A stretch of DNA of 64,000 nt from Asanoa iriomotensis (lineage in GTDB: Bacteria; Actinomycetota; Actinomycetes; Mycobacteriales; Micromonosporaceae), in assembly GCF_016862515.1 (NCBI RefSeq), contig NZ_BONC01000032.1, positions 34,095 through 98,094 of the forward strand, in the 5' to 3' direction. The translations under genes were made by a program, and so were the position numbers. The notes under the pieces were generated by a model. The model saw only the letters and a program-made list of their open reading frames with translations, was not told the DNA's origin and made no database searches. This document shows, piece by piece, positions 33,213 through 41,975 of the stretch (within the stretch, counting starts at the first letter, position 1; the number at the start of each line of letters is the position of its first letter).

Positions 33213-33899
33213 TCAGGCGCGCTTCGCGAGCATGTCGTTCATGCGGCGGACCTCGATGGACTGGTCGGCGTTGACCTCGCGGGCCACCCGGTCCGCGGCT
33301 GACTCGACGCCGCCGCCGTCGCGGTAGAGCTGCTGGACCATCGTGATCGCGCCCTCGTGGTGGCGGATCATCAGCTGCAGGAACAGCTTGTCGAACGCCG
33401 GGCCGTTGGCCGCCGCGAGCGCGGTCAGGTCGGTGGCGTCGAGCATGCCGGGCATCAGGCCGCCGTGGCCGACGTGGTTGGCGTGCGGCTCGGGCAGCGC
33501 CTCGCCCCGGTCGCGCAGCCACTGCTGGAGCTGGGCGATCTCGTCCTTCTGCGACACCTCGATGCGCTTGGCGAGCTGCGGGATGTCCTGGCTCGGGCTG
33601 CGGCCGGCGACCAGCGCGGTCAGCTCCAGCGCCTGCGAGTGGTGCGTGATCATCTTGCGCATGAACTCGGCGTCGGCGGCCGAGTGCGGCGGCGCGGACA
33701 GCCGCGCCAGATCGTCGGGGGAGAGGGTGCGGGAGTCCTGGCCGGGAGCGCCCGGCTGGACCACCCGGCCGGGCGACGGTGGGGTGGCGGTGGCGGCGGG
33801 CTTGTCGTCGCGGTTCGCGGCGATCGAGATCCCGACGGCTCCCGCGATCAGCGCGGCGGCCACCAGCGACACGAGGACGACACGGCGGTTGGACTGCAT
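33213..33899 (-). CDS. DUF305 family secreted protein
   Basis: A 228-residue protein with an N-terminal signal anchor (RRVVLVSLVAAALIAGAVGI at 5-24), a proline/threonine-rich linker and the DUF305 ferritin-like four-helix domain. The two diagnostic repeats are present: FMRKMITHHSQALELTALV and FLQLMIRHHEGAITMVQQLY, each with an HH pair. DUF305 proteins are extracytoplasmic and often linked to copper or other metals; the role here is inferred. ATG 33899 is chosen since it gives the signal anchor. It lies downstream of the LVIVD gene on the same strand but behind a terminator. Confidence 0.9.
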   Translation of the reverse strand: MQSNRRVVLVSLVAAALIAGAVGISIAANRDDKPAATATPPSPGRVVQPGAPGQDSRTLSPDDLARLSAPPHSAADAEFMRKMITHHSQALELTALVAGRSPSQDIPQLAKRIEVSQKDEIAQLQQWLRDRGEALPEPHANHVGHGGLMPGMLDATDLTALAAANGPAFDKLFLQLMIRHHEGAITMVQQLYRDGGGVESAADRVAREVNADQSIEVRRMNDMLAKRA

Positions 33900-33957
33900 C
33901 TGAGCGAAACCCTCATCTTGCAAAAGCAGTTCGGTGTAACAGCGAACAGATCGGTGA

Positions 33958-34000
33958 CAGGGCGCCCGCCCCTGCGGGGGGAGCAGGGACGGGCGCCCTG
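33958..34000 (-). terminator. Terminator between the LVIVD and DUF305 genes
   Basis: CAGGGCGCCCG-CCCCTG (33958-33974) pairs with CAGGGACGGGCGCCCTG (33984-34000) in a near-perfect stem of about 16 bp. It lies about 100 bases after the LVIVD stop, so DUF305 is probably transcribed mainly from its own promoter. Confidence 0.7.
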
Positions 34001-34103
34001 AACAGGGACGCACCTAGCGGACCGGAGAACCGGCCGCCCTGGCGCGCCACCGGCGTGGCGCCCGGTCAGCGGGGGGAGCTGAGGCGGGCGCCACGTGCGG
34101 CGT

Positions 34104-36089
34104 TCAGTCCAGCGCGGCGCACTGGCCGGCGGCCAGTCCACGCACCTCGTTGGCCGCGCCGACGTTGATCGGCGCGGGGGTGTTGCCGGAGCAGGAGAGC
34201 ACACCGCTCACCTGGTTGCCGGCGACCACGGTCGCGAAGCCCGGCGTGTTGGCACCGCTGAGCGAGACCGCACCCCGGATCGTCGAGTCGACGACCGCGA
34301 GGCTGCCGGTCGTGCCACTCACCGAGATGGCACCGCTGACCGAGGTGTTGTAGAGGTGCACGGCCGCGGCGTTGGCCGACGACACCGCACCGCTGAACGA
34401 CGAGTCGATCGCCAGCAGCGAGGCACCCGGCCGCACCGTGACCGCACCCCGGACGGTGGCACCGTCGAGGCAGGTCACCCCGTCGACCACTAGGCCGCCG
34501 TTGCGGGTGCCCGTGATCGTCGTCGTGCAGGTGCGGGCGAGCTGGTCGAACTTGGCCCGGGCCGTGGCGCGGCTGGCCGCCCAGCTGAACTTCTCCTGGT
34601 GCTGCGGGTTGGTCTCCACCACCTGGACCTCGCGCGCCGCCTCGATCTCGGCGGCGCTCAGGTCGGCGCTCGGCTTGAGGCCGAACGTGTCGAAGCCGCG
34701 CGCGATCTCACTGCCGTAGATCTGGCCGTTGTGCCAGTAGGCCGACCAGAAACCACCGAGCGAGAGTGCGGTGGGGCTGACCGGGCCGCGGTCGAAGAAG
34801 GCGATCTCCTTCGGGTGGGCCGAGTCGGTGAAGTCCATCAGCGAAATACCGCCCTGGTACCAGGCCTGGACCAGGATGTCCCGGCCCGGGACCGGCAGCA
34901 GCGAGCCGTTGTGCGCGACGCAGTTCTCCACCAGTGCCTGCGGCACGGGCAGCTTGTAGTAGCTGCGGAACTGCATCTTGCCGTCGACGATGTCGAAGAT
35001 GGCGTTGGCACCCCACTCGGGCAGGTCGGTGTCGCGGCATCGGGCACCGGTGCCACCGCCCCACTCGTCGGTGAAGATGACCTTGGTGCCGTCGTTGTTG
35101 ATCGTCGCCGAGTGCCAGTACGCGAAGTTCGGGTCGGCGACCTCGTCGAGCCGCTTCGGGTTGGCCGGGTCGGAGATGTCGATCAGGATGCCGTTGCCCT
35201 CACAGGCACCGGCGGCCAGCCCGAGCGCCGGGTACGACGTGATGTCGTGGCAGGCGTCGGTGACCGGCGACGGGCTCCAGTTGCTGCCCGACGGGTGTCG
35301 CGGGGTCTGCGGCGCGTTCTGCAGGCCGTCGACCGCGCCGGTCTCCGGGTTGGTGAACAGCCGCGGGCCGCTGACCACGGCGGCCGCCGCCGGGTTGGCG
35401 ACCGGCACCTTGATGACGTCGATCCGCCAGCGCGACGGGTCGACGCCGGAGGCCGGGTTGTTGTTGCAGCTGGCCGGCATGTCGTTGCGGACACCCGCGG
35501 TGCCGGACACGTAGACGTAGACGTTGTCGTTGTCGCCGGGCTTCGTCACCAGCGAGTGGGTGTGCGAACCACGGCAGAGCTGCACGGCGGCGACCTGCTG
35601 CGGGTTGCTCACGTTGCTGATGTCGAAGACCCGGACGCCCTGGAACCGGGTGCCGACCGCGGGGTTGGTGCCGCAGTCGACGCGACCGCGCGTCTCCTCG
35701 ACGGACATGAAGAGCAGGTTGCCGTAGACGGAGACGTCACCCTGGCCGCCGGGGCAGACCACCGTGGTCAGGATGGACGGTGCGGACGGGTTCGCGACGT
35801 CCAGGACGGTGAAGCCGTTGTAGCCGCCCATGAAGGCGACGTCGCCCTTGAAGGCGAGGTCGGAGGCGACGTAGGAGAAGTTCGACGGGTTGGCCGGGTC
35901 GAAGTTGCCGGCCGGCTTGTCGACGTGTGCCAGGTGTTCGAGGTTGCTGGCGGCCTCTTCGGCATCGAGCCAGCCACCGCCCAGCCCGATCCGGGGATCC
36001 GGATCAGCGGCGGCGGCGCCCGGGGTGAACGCCAGCACGAGGAGAGCGGCCGCGGTGGCGACGACGCCCTTTCTGACGGTGAGTGCCAT
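34104..36089 (-). CDS. Secreted LVIVD-repeat protein
   Basis: A 661-residue exported protein. Residues 1-27 are a signal peptide ending AAA-AD. Residues about 60-470 form a beta-propeller of LVIVD-type repeats (GGYNGFTVLDVANPSAPSIL, FQGVRVFDISNVSNPQQVAA, GNGILIDISDPANPKRLDEV, GGISLMDFTDSAHPKEIAFF). The last 150 residues are a repetitive beta-rich, parallel-helix-like part (TVRGAVTVRPGASLLAIDSS, FSGAVSSANAAAVHLYNTSV, SGAISVSGTTGSLAVVDSTI) that may bind surfaces. LVIVD proteins are cell-surface proteins of unknown function and commonly neighbour DUF305 genes in actinomycetes. It is divergent from the Lrp-type gene. Confidence 0.9.
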   Translation of the reverse strand: MALTVRKGVVATAAALLVLAFTPGAAAADPDPRIGLGGGWLDAEEAASNLEHLAHVDKPAGNFDPANPSNFSYVASDLAFKGDVAFMGGYNGFTVLDVANPSAPSILTTVVCPGGQGDVSVYGNLLFMSVEETRGRVDCGTNPAVGTRFQGVRVFDISNVSNPQQVAAVQLCRGSHTHSLVTKPGDNDNVYVYVSGTAGVRNDMPASCNNNPASGVDPSRWRIDVIKVPVANPAAAAVVSGPRLFTNPETGAVDGLQNAPQTPRHPSGSNWSPSPVTDACHDITSYPALGLAAGACEGNGILIDISDPANPKRLDEVADPNFAYWHSATINNDGTKVIFTDEWGGGTGARCRDTDLPEWGANAIFDIVDGKMQFRSYYKLPVPQALVENCVAHNGSLLPVPGRDILVQAWYQGGISLMDFTDSAHPKEIAFFDRGPVSPTALSLGGFWSAYWHNGQIYGSEIARGFDTFGLKPSADLSAAEIEAAREVQVVETNPQHQEKFSWAASRATARAKFDQLARTCTTTITGTRNGGLVVDGVTCLDGATVRGAVTVRPGASLLAIDSSFSGAVSSANAAAVHLYNTSVSGAISVSGTTGSLAVVDSTIRGAVSLSGANTPGFATVVAGNQVSGVLSCSGNTPAPINVGAANEVRGLAAGQCAALD

Positions 36090-36352
36090 GTGGAGCCTCT
36101 CGGGGGCAGGGGACCCAAGGGTGACGGACGGGTAACGACCGCGTCTTTGCGCACACGTTATATCGAACAGTGGACATCAGATAATGCCTTACGGGCAACT
36201 TTCCCGAGCCGGTTGGCCCGAACAGTTGCCAACCTGTCGACACTTCCTGGCACACGCGAGCAGAAGAGAACCATAAGTCGGGCATGCCGGTAATCGGGGC
36301 AAGCCCCTTACGGTCTGTTTGGCCGGAACGCCCCCGCCGTTATAGTTCCCGC

Positions 36353-36904
36353 GTGACGGAAGACGCGCCCAGAAAACCCAGCCCGCTGGCGGCGATCGCG
36401 GACGTGGTGAGCACACCGGCGACGCCGGCCACGCTCGACGCGATCGACCTCCGCCTGCTCGAGCTGTTGGTCCAGGATGCCCGCACGAGCCAGCGCGGGC
36501 TCGCACGCGAGCTGCAGATGTCGCCGCCCGCGGTGGGCGACCGGATCGCCCGCCTCGAGCGGTTGGGCGTCATCCGCGGTTATCGCGCCGACATCGACTG
36601 GGCGGCGCTGGGTTTCCCGATGCAGGTCTTCCTGTCCGTCATCGCGGCCACCGACCAGGCCGCGATCATCCGCGCGCTGCACGCGATCCCCGAGGTCGAG
36701 GAGATCAGCGTGGTGACCGGCTCGATCGACCTGCTGGCCCGGCTGCGGGTGCGCGACCAGGCGCACCTGCGCACGATCCTGCTCGAGGGCATCTGGCAGA
36801 TCCCGGGCGTCTCCCGCACCGAGACGCTGCTGAGCCTGGCCGAGACCCCGCGCAAGGACTTCGTCAACGGCCTCATCGCCGAACTGCGCGCCGACAGAGG
36901 CTAG
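36353..36904 (+). CDS. Lrp/AsnC family transcriptional regulator
   Basis: A 183-residue regulator from GTG 36353. After a 25-residue leader comes the winged helix (LDAIDLRLLELLVQDARTSQ, RGLARELQMSPPAVGDRIAR, LERLGVIRGYRADIDW) and the RAM effector domain (VFLSVIAATDQAAIIRALHA, VEEISVVTGSIDLLARLRVR). It ends four bases inside the convergent SDR gene. Its neighbours are an aminotransferase-cupin-SDR operon, which it may control in response to an amino acid; this is inferred from position. Confidence 0.93.
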   Translation: MTEDAPRKPSPLAAIADVVSTPATPATLDAIDLRLLELLVQDARTSQRGLARELQMSPPAVGDRIARLERLGVIRGYRADIDWAALGFPMQVFLSVIAATDQAAIIRALHAIPEVEEISVVTGSIDLLARLRVRDQAHLRTILLEGIWQIPGVSRTETLLSLAETPRKDFVNGLIAELRADRG

Positions 36905-37689
36905 CTGTACTTGCCCATCCCACCGGCGACGTCGATCGACGCGCCGGTGATGTAGCTCGCCCGGTCGCTCGCGAGGAACGCCACCAGGCCGGACACCTCG
37001 TCGACGGTGCCGAACCGGCCCAGGGGCACTTCCTCGGCCGCCAGCTGGGCGAAGAACTCCGACTCGGTCAGGTCCGGCGCCCGCCGGGCGCGGATGTTGG
37101 CCCACTGCGGCGTCACCACGAACCCGATGTTGACGCTGTTGACGAGGATCCCCTCCGGGCCGTACTGCTGCGCCAGCACCTTGGTCAGGTTGTGGCACGC
37201 GGCCCGGTTGACCGAGGTGGCGAAGAACGCCGGGTCGGGATAGCGGGCGTACACCGCGTTGACGTTGACCACCCGCGGCGCGGTGCTGCGCCGCAGGTGC
37301 GGCAGTGCGGCCCGCGTGCAGCGGATCTGGGAGAACAGCTTGACGTCGAGGTCGCGCTTCCAGATCTCGTCGGTCAGGTCCTCGAAGCCGCCCGGGTGCG
37401 CGCCGCCGGCGTTGTTGACCAGGATGTCGAGGCCACCGTGCTCCGCGGCGGCCGAGGCGACGAGCGCCGAGACCGCGTCCGCGTCGGTGACGTCGCAGAC
37501 GTGCCCGGAGACCGGACCACCGCCGTCTACTTCGGACAGCGACTTGACCGCGGCGGCCACCTCGTCGGGCGTACGCGCGCAGATGGCCACGGACGCACCC
37601 TCGGCCAGCAGCTCGGCGGCCACGGCGTACCCGATGCCCTTGCTGCCGCCCGTGACCAGCGCGTGCCGGCCGTCCAGACCGAGCCTCAC
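36901..37689 (-). CDS. SDR family oxidoreductase with altered catalytic residues
   Basis: A 262-residue short-chain dehydrogenase fold: cofactor motif HALVTGGSKGIGYAVAAELL, LDILVNNAGGAHPGGFEDLT and the end YITGASIDVAGGM. The usual catalytic Ser-Tyr-Lys are not there: NVNAV stands where N-V-S-S is expected, and FFATSVNRAACHNLTK stands where Y-x-x-x-K-A-A is expected, giving T and R at the Tyr and Lys places. It may be a non-classical member or use other residues. Start GTG 37689 overlaps the cupin stop by four bases. It is the last gene of a three-gene operon with the cupin and the aminotransferase. Confidence 0.85.
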   Translation of the reverse strand: MRLGLDGRHALVTGGSKGIGYAVAAELLAEGASVAICARTPDEVAAAVKSLSEVDGGGPVSGHVCDVTDADAVSALVASAAAEHGGLDILVNNAGGAHPGGFEDLTDEIWKRDLDVKLFSQIRCTRAALPHLRRSTAPRVVNVNAVYARYPDPAFFATSVNRAACHNLTKVLAQQYGPEGILVNSVNIGFVVTPQWANIRARRAPDLTESEFFAQLAAEEVPLGRFGTVDEVSGLVAFLASDRASYITGASIDVAGGMGKYS

Positions 37690-38099
37690 GCGTCGCCCTG
37701 CTCGACCGCGGCCCGCGCCTGGTCCAGCAGCGTCGCCCGCGGCGGCGTGAAGAAGTCGACCTCGAGGCAGGGTGTGCCGGTGGTCCGCGCGCCGTGCGGC
37801 ACCCACGGCGGGATCACCGCGACGTCGCCGGGCTTGAGCACCCGCACCTCGCCGTCGACCTCGAACTCGATCTCGCCCTCGAGGACCAGCACGACCTGCT
37901 CCTCCTCGTGGGTGTGGCGCGGCGCCTCGGCGTGCGCGTCGAACTGGACGAAATTGAGCAGGCTCCGCTCGCCCAGCACCGGCTGGAAGTTGAGTCCGGG
38001 CAGGATCTCGTGCGGCTGGATCTTCGTGCGGTCGACGAACCGCCCGGGGGTGGTGGGCGTGCCACCGGTGCTGCCGAAGTGGGACGACGCGTCGGTCAT
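37686..38099 (-). CDS. Cupin domain protein
   Basis: A 137-residue single-domain cupin. Motif 1 is EAPRHTHEEEQVVLVLEGEI (metal ligands H, H, E) and motif 2 is KPGDVAVIPPWVPHG (ligand H). It probably binds iron or manganese and acts as an isomerase or dioxygenase, or binds a small ligand. It overlaps both neighbours by four bases (ATGA and GTGA types), so it is in a tightly coupled operon with the aminotransferase before it and the SDR protein after it. The substrate is unknown, presumably the keto or enol product of the aminotransferase. Confidence 0.9.
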   Translation of the reverse strand: MTDASSHFGSTGGTPTTPGRFVDRTKIQPHEILPGLNFQPVLGERSLLNFVQFDAHAEAPRHTHEEEQVVLVLEGEIEFEVDGEVRVLKPGDVAVIPPWVPHGARTTGTPCLEVDFFTPPRATLLDQARAAVEQGDA

Positions 38100-39280
38100 G
38101 GGGTTGCTCCAGTCAACAGAAGGCCGAGCCGCCGGGTGCCTTCGGCGATCTCGTCGGGGGTGGTCGCGCTGAACGACAGCCGCAGCGTATGGCGTGCGTC
38201 GCGGCCGGCGTGGAACGGCGTGCCGGGCACGTAGGCGACGCCCAGCTCGCGGGCCCGGGGGAGCAGGGCGGCGGTGTCCAGCCCGGGCGGGCCGGTCACC
38301 CAGGTGAAGAAGCCGCCGCCCGGCTGGCTCCAGTGGAACGCGGTGCCCAGGTGCTTGGTCAGCCCGGCCGACATGGCCGCCCAGCGTGCGGCGTAGGTCG
38401 CCCGCGCCCGGGCCACGTGCGCGTCGAGCCGGCCGTCGCGCAGGAACGACTCGGCCAGCCACTGCCCGAGGCCGCCGGCGCACTGGTCGGAGTTCTGCTT
38501 GGCGCGCACCAGGTGCGGGATCAGCGCCGGCGGCCCGGCCGCCCAGCCGAGCCGGACACCCGGGAAGAGGATCTTCGAAAAGGTGCCGACCTGGACCACG
38601 ACGTCGGGCGCGAGCGACCAGAGCGACGGCCGCTGCTCGCCGGTGAAGCCCAGCTCCCGGTAGGCGACGTCCTCGACCACCAGCAGGCCGTGCCGGCGGG
38701 CGAGCGCGACCAGCGCGTGCCGGCGTTCCGTGGACAGCCAGGCTCCGGTCGGGTTCTGGAAGTCGGGGATCACGTAGAGCAGCTTCGGCGTCGGCCCGGT
38801 CGCCAGCGCGGCGGCCAGCGCCTCCGGTACGAGGCCGTCGGCGTCGGCCGCCACCGCCTCGACGTGCGCTTCGAAACCGCTGAACGCGGTGAGCGCGCCG
38901 ACGTAGGTGGGCGACTCGACGAGCACCCGGTCGCCTGGGTCGAGCAGCGTGCGGCAGATGAGCTGGAGGGCCTCGATGCCACCGCTGGTCACCATCAGCG
39001 CGTCCGGTGCGAGACCCTGGGACGCCTTGATCCAGGTGGCCAGGGCGTCGCGGAACGAGGCGAGCCCCTCGGTCGGGGTGTACTGGAGCGCGACCGGCGC
39101 CCCGGCGTCGAGCCGGTCGGCCGCGAGCTCGCGGACGAACTCGACCGGGAAGATCTCGTGTGCCGGGAACCCGCCGGAGAAGGTGATGAGCCCGGGCGCA
39201 TTGACGAGTGAGAGGATCGCGCTCAGCTCGTCGCCGCTGCCCGCGGCCCGGCGGGCCAGGCGTAGGTCGAGGTCGGTCAC
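38096..39280 (-). CDS. PLP-dependent aminotransferase, class I/II
   Basis: A 394-residue aminotransferase of the 2-aminoadipate/LysN or MocR-enzyme type. Key parts are ITFSGGFPAHEIFPVEFVRE, LQYTPTEGLASFRDALATWI, VTSGGIEALQLICRTLLDPG, YVIPDFQNPTGAWLSTERRH and the PLP lysine in VGTFSKILFPGVRLGW. It likely transaminates an amino acid such as 2-aminoadipate, a branched-chain or an aromatic one to its 2-oxo acid. It is the first gene of the leftward operon with the cupin and SDR genes. Confidence 0.93.
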   Translation of the reverse strand: MTDLDLRLARRAAGSGDELSAILSLVNAPGLITFSGGFPAHEIFPVEFVRELAADRLDAGAPVALQYTPTEGLASFRDALATWIKASQGLAPDALMVTSGGIEALQLICRTLLDPGDRVLVESPTYVGALTAFSGFEAHVEAVAADADGLVPEALAAALATGPTPKLLYVIPDFQNPTGAWLSTERRHALVALARRHGLLVVEDVAYRELGFTGEQRPSLWSLAPDVVVQVGTFSKILFPGVRLGWAAGPPALIPHLVRAKQNSDQCAGGLGQWLAESFLRDGRLDAHVARARATYAARWAAMSAGLTKHLGTAFHWSQPGGGFFTWVTGPPGLDTAALLPRARELGVAYVPGTPFHAGRDARHTLRLSFSATTPDEIAEGTRRLGLLLTGATP

Positions 39281-39408
39281 GGGTGGCCTCCGCAGTAGCC
39301 AAGCGTTCGGTGCGTGACCCTAACATCGCGCCATCCGTTAGACCAAGGGCCAAATTCGCCTTACACCTACCCCGATAAATCGGGCGGTACGCGGGTACGC
39401 GTCCAGGT

Positions 39409-40509
39409 ATGACCAGCACCGACCAAGCGACCGGCAACCTCGAGCTGGTGGCGCCCCTCGATCCACCGATGCCGACGGGCGTCGCGGTCTCCCACACCGG
39501 CCGGATCTTCCTCAACCACCCGCAGTGGGGCGACGACGTCGCCGCCGGCGTCGTCGAGCTGCGCGACGGCACGCGCGTGCCGTACCCCAACGAACAGTGG
39601 AACCGACCCGACTCCGACGACGACCCGCACGCCTTCGTCTCCGTGCAATGCGTGGTGGTCGACCCGCACGACCGGCTGTGGGTGGTCGACACCGGCGCGC
39701 CGATGCTCCGGCGGACCCGGCACGGCGGGCCGAAGCTGGTGTGCGTCGACCTCGACATGGACGCCGCGTGCCACGTGATCACCTTCCCGGCGGCGGTCGT
39801 CCTGCCGTCGAGCTACCTCAACGACGTCCGCTTCGACCTGCGGCGCGGCGACCAGGGCACCGCCTTCGTCACCGACTCGGCGCACCAGGGCCCCAACGGG
39901 ATCGTCGTCGTCGACCTGGCCACCGGCGAGTCGTGGCGCAGGCTGCACGACCACCCGTCCACCAAGGCGCCGCCGGTGCACGCCACCAGGCCGGTGGTCG
40001 AGGGGCGCTACTTCCTCAACCGCCCGGGAGACGCGGACCCGTCGCAGCTCACCTTCGGCAGCGACGGGATCGCCATCTCGGCCGACGGCAGCCGGCTGTT
40101 CTACTGCCCGCTGATGTCCCGCCACCTCTACAGCGTGTCGGTCGACGCGCTCTGCGACCGGTCGCTCGACGACGACGCGGTGGCCGCGACCGTGATCGAC
40201 GAGGGCGACAAGGGCAGCTGCTCCGACGGGCTGGAGAGCGACGACACCGGGCGGATCTACCTCACCGCGTACGAGCAGAACGCGGTGTTCACCCGCGAGC
40301 CGGACGGCACGTTCGACACCCTGGTGCACGACCCGCGGCTGCTCTGGCCGGACACGATGGCCGTGGCCACCGACAGGCACCTCTACGTGACGGCCAACCA
40401 GCTCCACCGGCAGCCCGCCTACAACGACGGCAAGGACCTGCGGCAGCCGCCGTACGCGGTGTTCCGGGTCGCGATCGACGCCGGCCCGGTGCTGCTGCGC
40501 CAGGACTGA
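39409..40509 (+). CDS. MRJP/yellow-like (SMP-30-type) beta-propeller protein
   Basis: A 366-residue six-bladed beta-propeller related to major royal jelly/yellow proteins and gluconolactonase-like lactonases. Typical parts are MPTGVAVSHTGRIFLNHPQW, VQCVVVDPHDRLWVVDTGAP, YLNDVRFDLRRGDQGTAFVT, GIAISADGSRLFYCPLMSRH and SCSDGLESDDTGRIYLTAYE. No signal peptide is visible, so it is cytoplasmic. The reaction is unknown; a sugar-lactone or other hydrolase is possible. It is alone between the aminotransferase operon (divergent) and the YCII gene (convergent). Confidence 0.85.
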   Translation: MTSTDQATGNLELVAPLDPPMPTGVAVSHTGRIFLNHPQWGDDVAAGVVELRDGTRVPYPNEQWNRPDSDDDPHAFVSVQCVVVDPHDRLWVVDTGAPMLRRTRHGGPKLVCVDLDMDAACHVITFPAAVVLPSSYLNDVRFDLRRGDQGTAFVTDSAHQGPNGIVVVDLATGESWRRLHDHPSTKAPPVHATRPVVEGRYFLNRPGDADPSQLTFGSDGIAISADGSRLFYCPLMSRHLYSVSVDALCDRSLDDDAVAATVIDEGDKGSCSDGLESDDTGRIYLTAYEQNAVFTREPDGTFDTLVHDPRLLWPDTMAVATDRHLYVTANQLHRQPAYNDGKDLRQPPYAVFRVAIDAGPVLLRQD

Positions 40510-40513
40510 TCCG

Positions 40514-40852
40514 TCAGCCCAGGATCTGCCGGACCTCCATGCCGCCCCAGCCGGCGTCCGGCCAGCGGGCGGCGATCTCGATGGCGCGCTCCTCGGTGGC
40601 GACGTCGACGGCGATGTAGCCCGCGAACTGCTCCTTGGCCTCCAGGAACGGGCCGTCGGTGGTGGCCGCGACGCCGCCGCGCAGGCGCACCGTCTTGGCC
40701 GCGCCCGCGAGCGCCTCGCCCCGGATCAGCTCGCCGGACGCGGTCAGCTCGGCCATGATCTCGTCGACCTGGGCGAACAACCCCGCGCGCTCCTCTTCCG
40801 AGAGCGTCTCGATGGTGGCCGGGTTGTTGTAGATCAGCAGCATGTACTTCAC
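40514..40852 (-). CDS. YCII-related (DGPF) domain protein
   Basis: A 112-residue YCII-related/DGPF domain protein: start VKYMLLIYNNPATIETLSEE, centre VAATTDGPFLEAKEQFAGYI, and the end AIEIAARWPDAGWGGMEVRQ. The family is often coupled to ECF sigma factors, but none is next to it here. GTG 40852 begins the characteristic K-Y-M-L-L-I strand. Function unknown. It is followed on the same strand, upstream, by the methyltransferase gene 20 bases away, so the two may share a transcript. Confidence 0.9.
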   Translation of the reverse strand: MKYMLLIYNNPATIETLSEEERAGLFAQVDEIMAELTASGELIRGEALAGAAKTVRLRGGVAATTDGPFLEAKEQFAGYIAVDVATEERAIEIAARWPDAGWGGMEVRQILG

Positions 40853-40872
40853 GGGCGCCAACGATAGTCCGG

Positions 40873-41910
40873 CTAGGCCGGTTTGCGTGCGACCAGCACG
40901 TCGCGGCGGATCGCCTGGTCGACGCGGTGCACCAGGCGTCGGTGGGCCGGCGTGTCCAGCACCTCCAGGCCCGCGTCGGCCAGGATCGACGCCGTGTCGG
41001 CGCGGTCGGCCACGAACGTGTTCCAGGACAGGCCGAGCGCGCCGCCGGGCCGCAGTGCGCCCGCCCACACCGGCGCCGCGACCCGCAGCAGCTCCAGCGG
41101 ACCGCGGGCCAGGCCCTTCTCCTGGGTGCGGCTGCCGTGCTGCACGCCGTACGGCGCGTCCGCCACGACCAGGTCCACCGATCCCGACTTCCAGAACTCC
41201 AGCGTCCGTGTCGTGTCCGCGTTGACCATGTCGATCCGTTGCGTGTCGGCCGCCTTGTAGTCCTCTTTGCTCGCGGCCAGCGTGATCTGCAGCCGCCGGC
41301 CGACCACCTGCCGGTTGCGCCGCACCGGGCCGTGCTCGGCCTTGTGCTTGATCCGCTTCTCCTTGAGCCAGCGCTGGATGAACGCGGAGTACGCCTCGTA
41401 GTCCTTCTGGTCGCGGTCGACACCGAGCGCGTCGTAGCCGTACATCATCGCCTGGTTGAGCGTCGTGCCCCGGCCGGCGAGCGGGTCCAGCACGGTGAAC
41501 CGCCGGTCGAGCATCCGGTCGGCGAACGCCGAGCCCATCACGGTCGCGTTGAGCAGCAGCTTGGTGAACTGCTCGTTGGTCTTGCCGGCGTACTTCGGGA
41601 TGGTGATCAGGTCGTCGTCGAACCGGTCGAGCCGGTGCAGCGGCACGGGGCGCAGCAGCCCGCCGCTCTCGACGGCGAACAGCGCGTAGATCGACGACAG
41701 GTTCGCCAGGAACGCGGTGGCGCGCTCGTCCAGCGGCGCTGATTCGAACGTCACATAGGAGACACCGGCGATCTCGTCCGCGGCGACGTCGGTGAGCCCG
41801 CCACCGAGCACCGCACCGGCGAAGATCTCCAGTTCGGCGGCGGTCAGCTCGACGGACGACTCGGCGTAGACCCGGTTGGCGGAGGGCAGGATCAGCATCG
41901 CGTAACGCAT
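40873..41910 (-). CDS. TRM11-like SAM-dependent methyltransferase
   Basis: A 345-residue methyltransferase. The N-terminal 130 residues are a THUMP-like or accessory part; the Rossmann domain has motif I DPLAGRGTTLNQAMMYGYDA with LGVDRD, and motif IV VDLVVADAPYGVQHGS (D-A-P-Y-G in place of D-P-P-Y-G). This fits the family of tRNA guanosine or nucleic-acid N-methyltransferases (UPF0020/TRM11-like). The C-terminus, RRLVHRVDQAIRRDVLVARK, completes the fold. The substrate, tRNA or DNA, is not settled. Confidence 0.85.
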   Translation of the reverse strand: MRYAMLILPSANRVYAESSVELTAAELEIFAGAVLGGGLTDVAADEIAGVSYVTFESAPLDERATAFLANLSSIYALFAVESGGLLRPVPLHRLDRFDDDLITIPKYAGKTNEQFTKLLLNATVMGSAFADRMLDRRFTVLDPLAGRGTTLNQAMMYGYDALGVDRDQKDYEAYSAFIQRWLKEKRIKHKAEHGPVRRNRQVVGRRLQITLAASKEDYKAADTQRIDMVNADTTRTLEFWKSGSVDLVVADAPYGVQHGSRTQEKGLARGPLELLRVAAPVWAGALRPGGALGLSWNTFVADRADTASILADAGLEVLDTPAHRRLVHRVDQAIRRDVLVARKPA

Positions 41911-41975
41911 GGCCCGCAGATTCTAGGTCGGGTACGGGAGTGCGCTCCGGGCGGTCGGGATGATAGGTACGACGG

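Noticed and set aside
36090..36352. Possible Lrp binding sites between the LVIVD and Lrp genes
   Set aside because: Short AT-richer words and weak inverted repeats are present, but nothing clear recurs before the aminotransferase operon.
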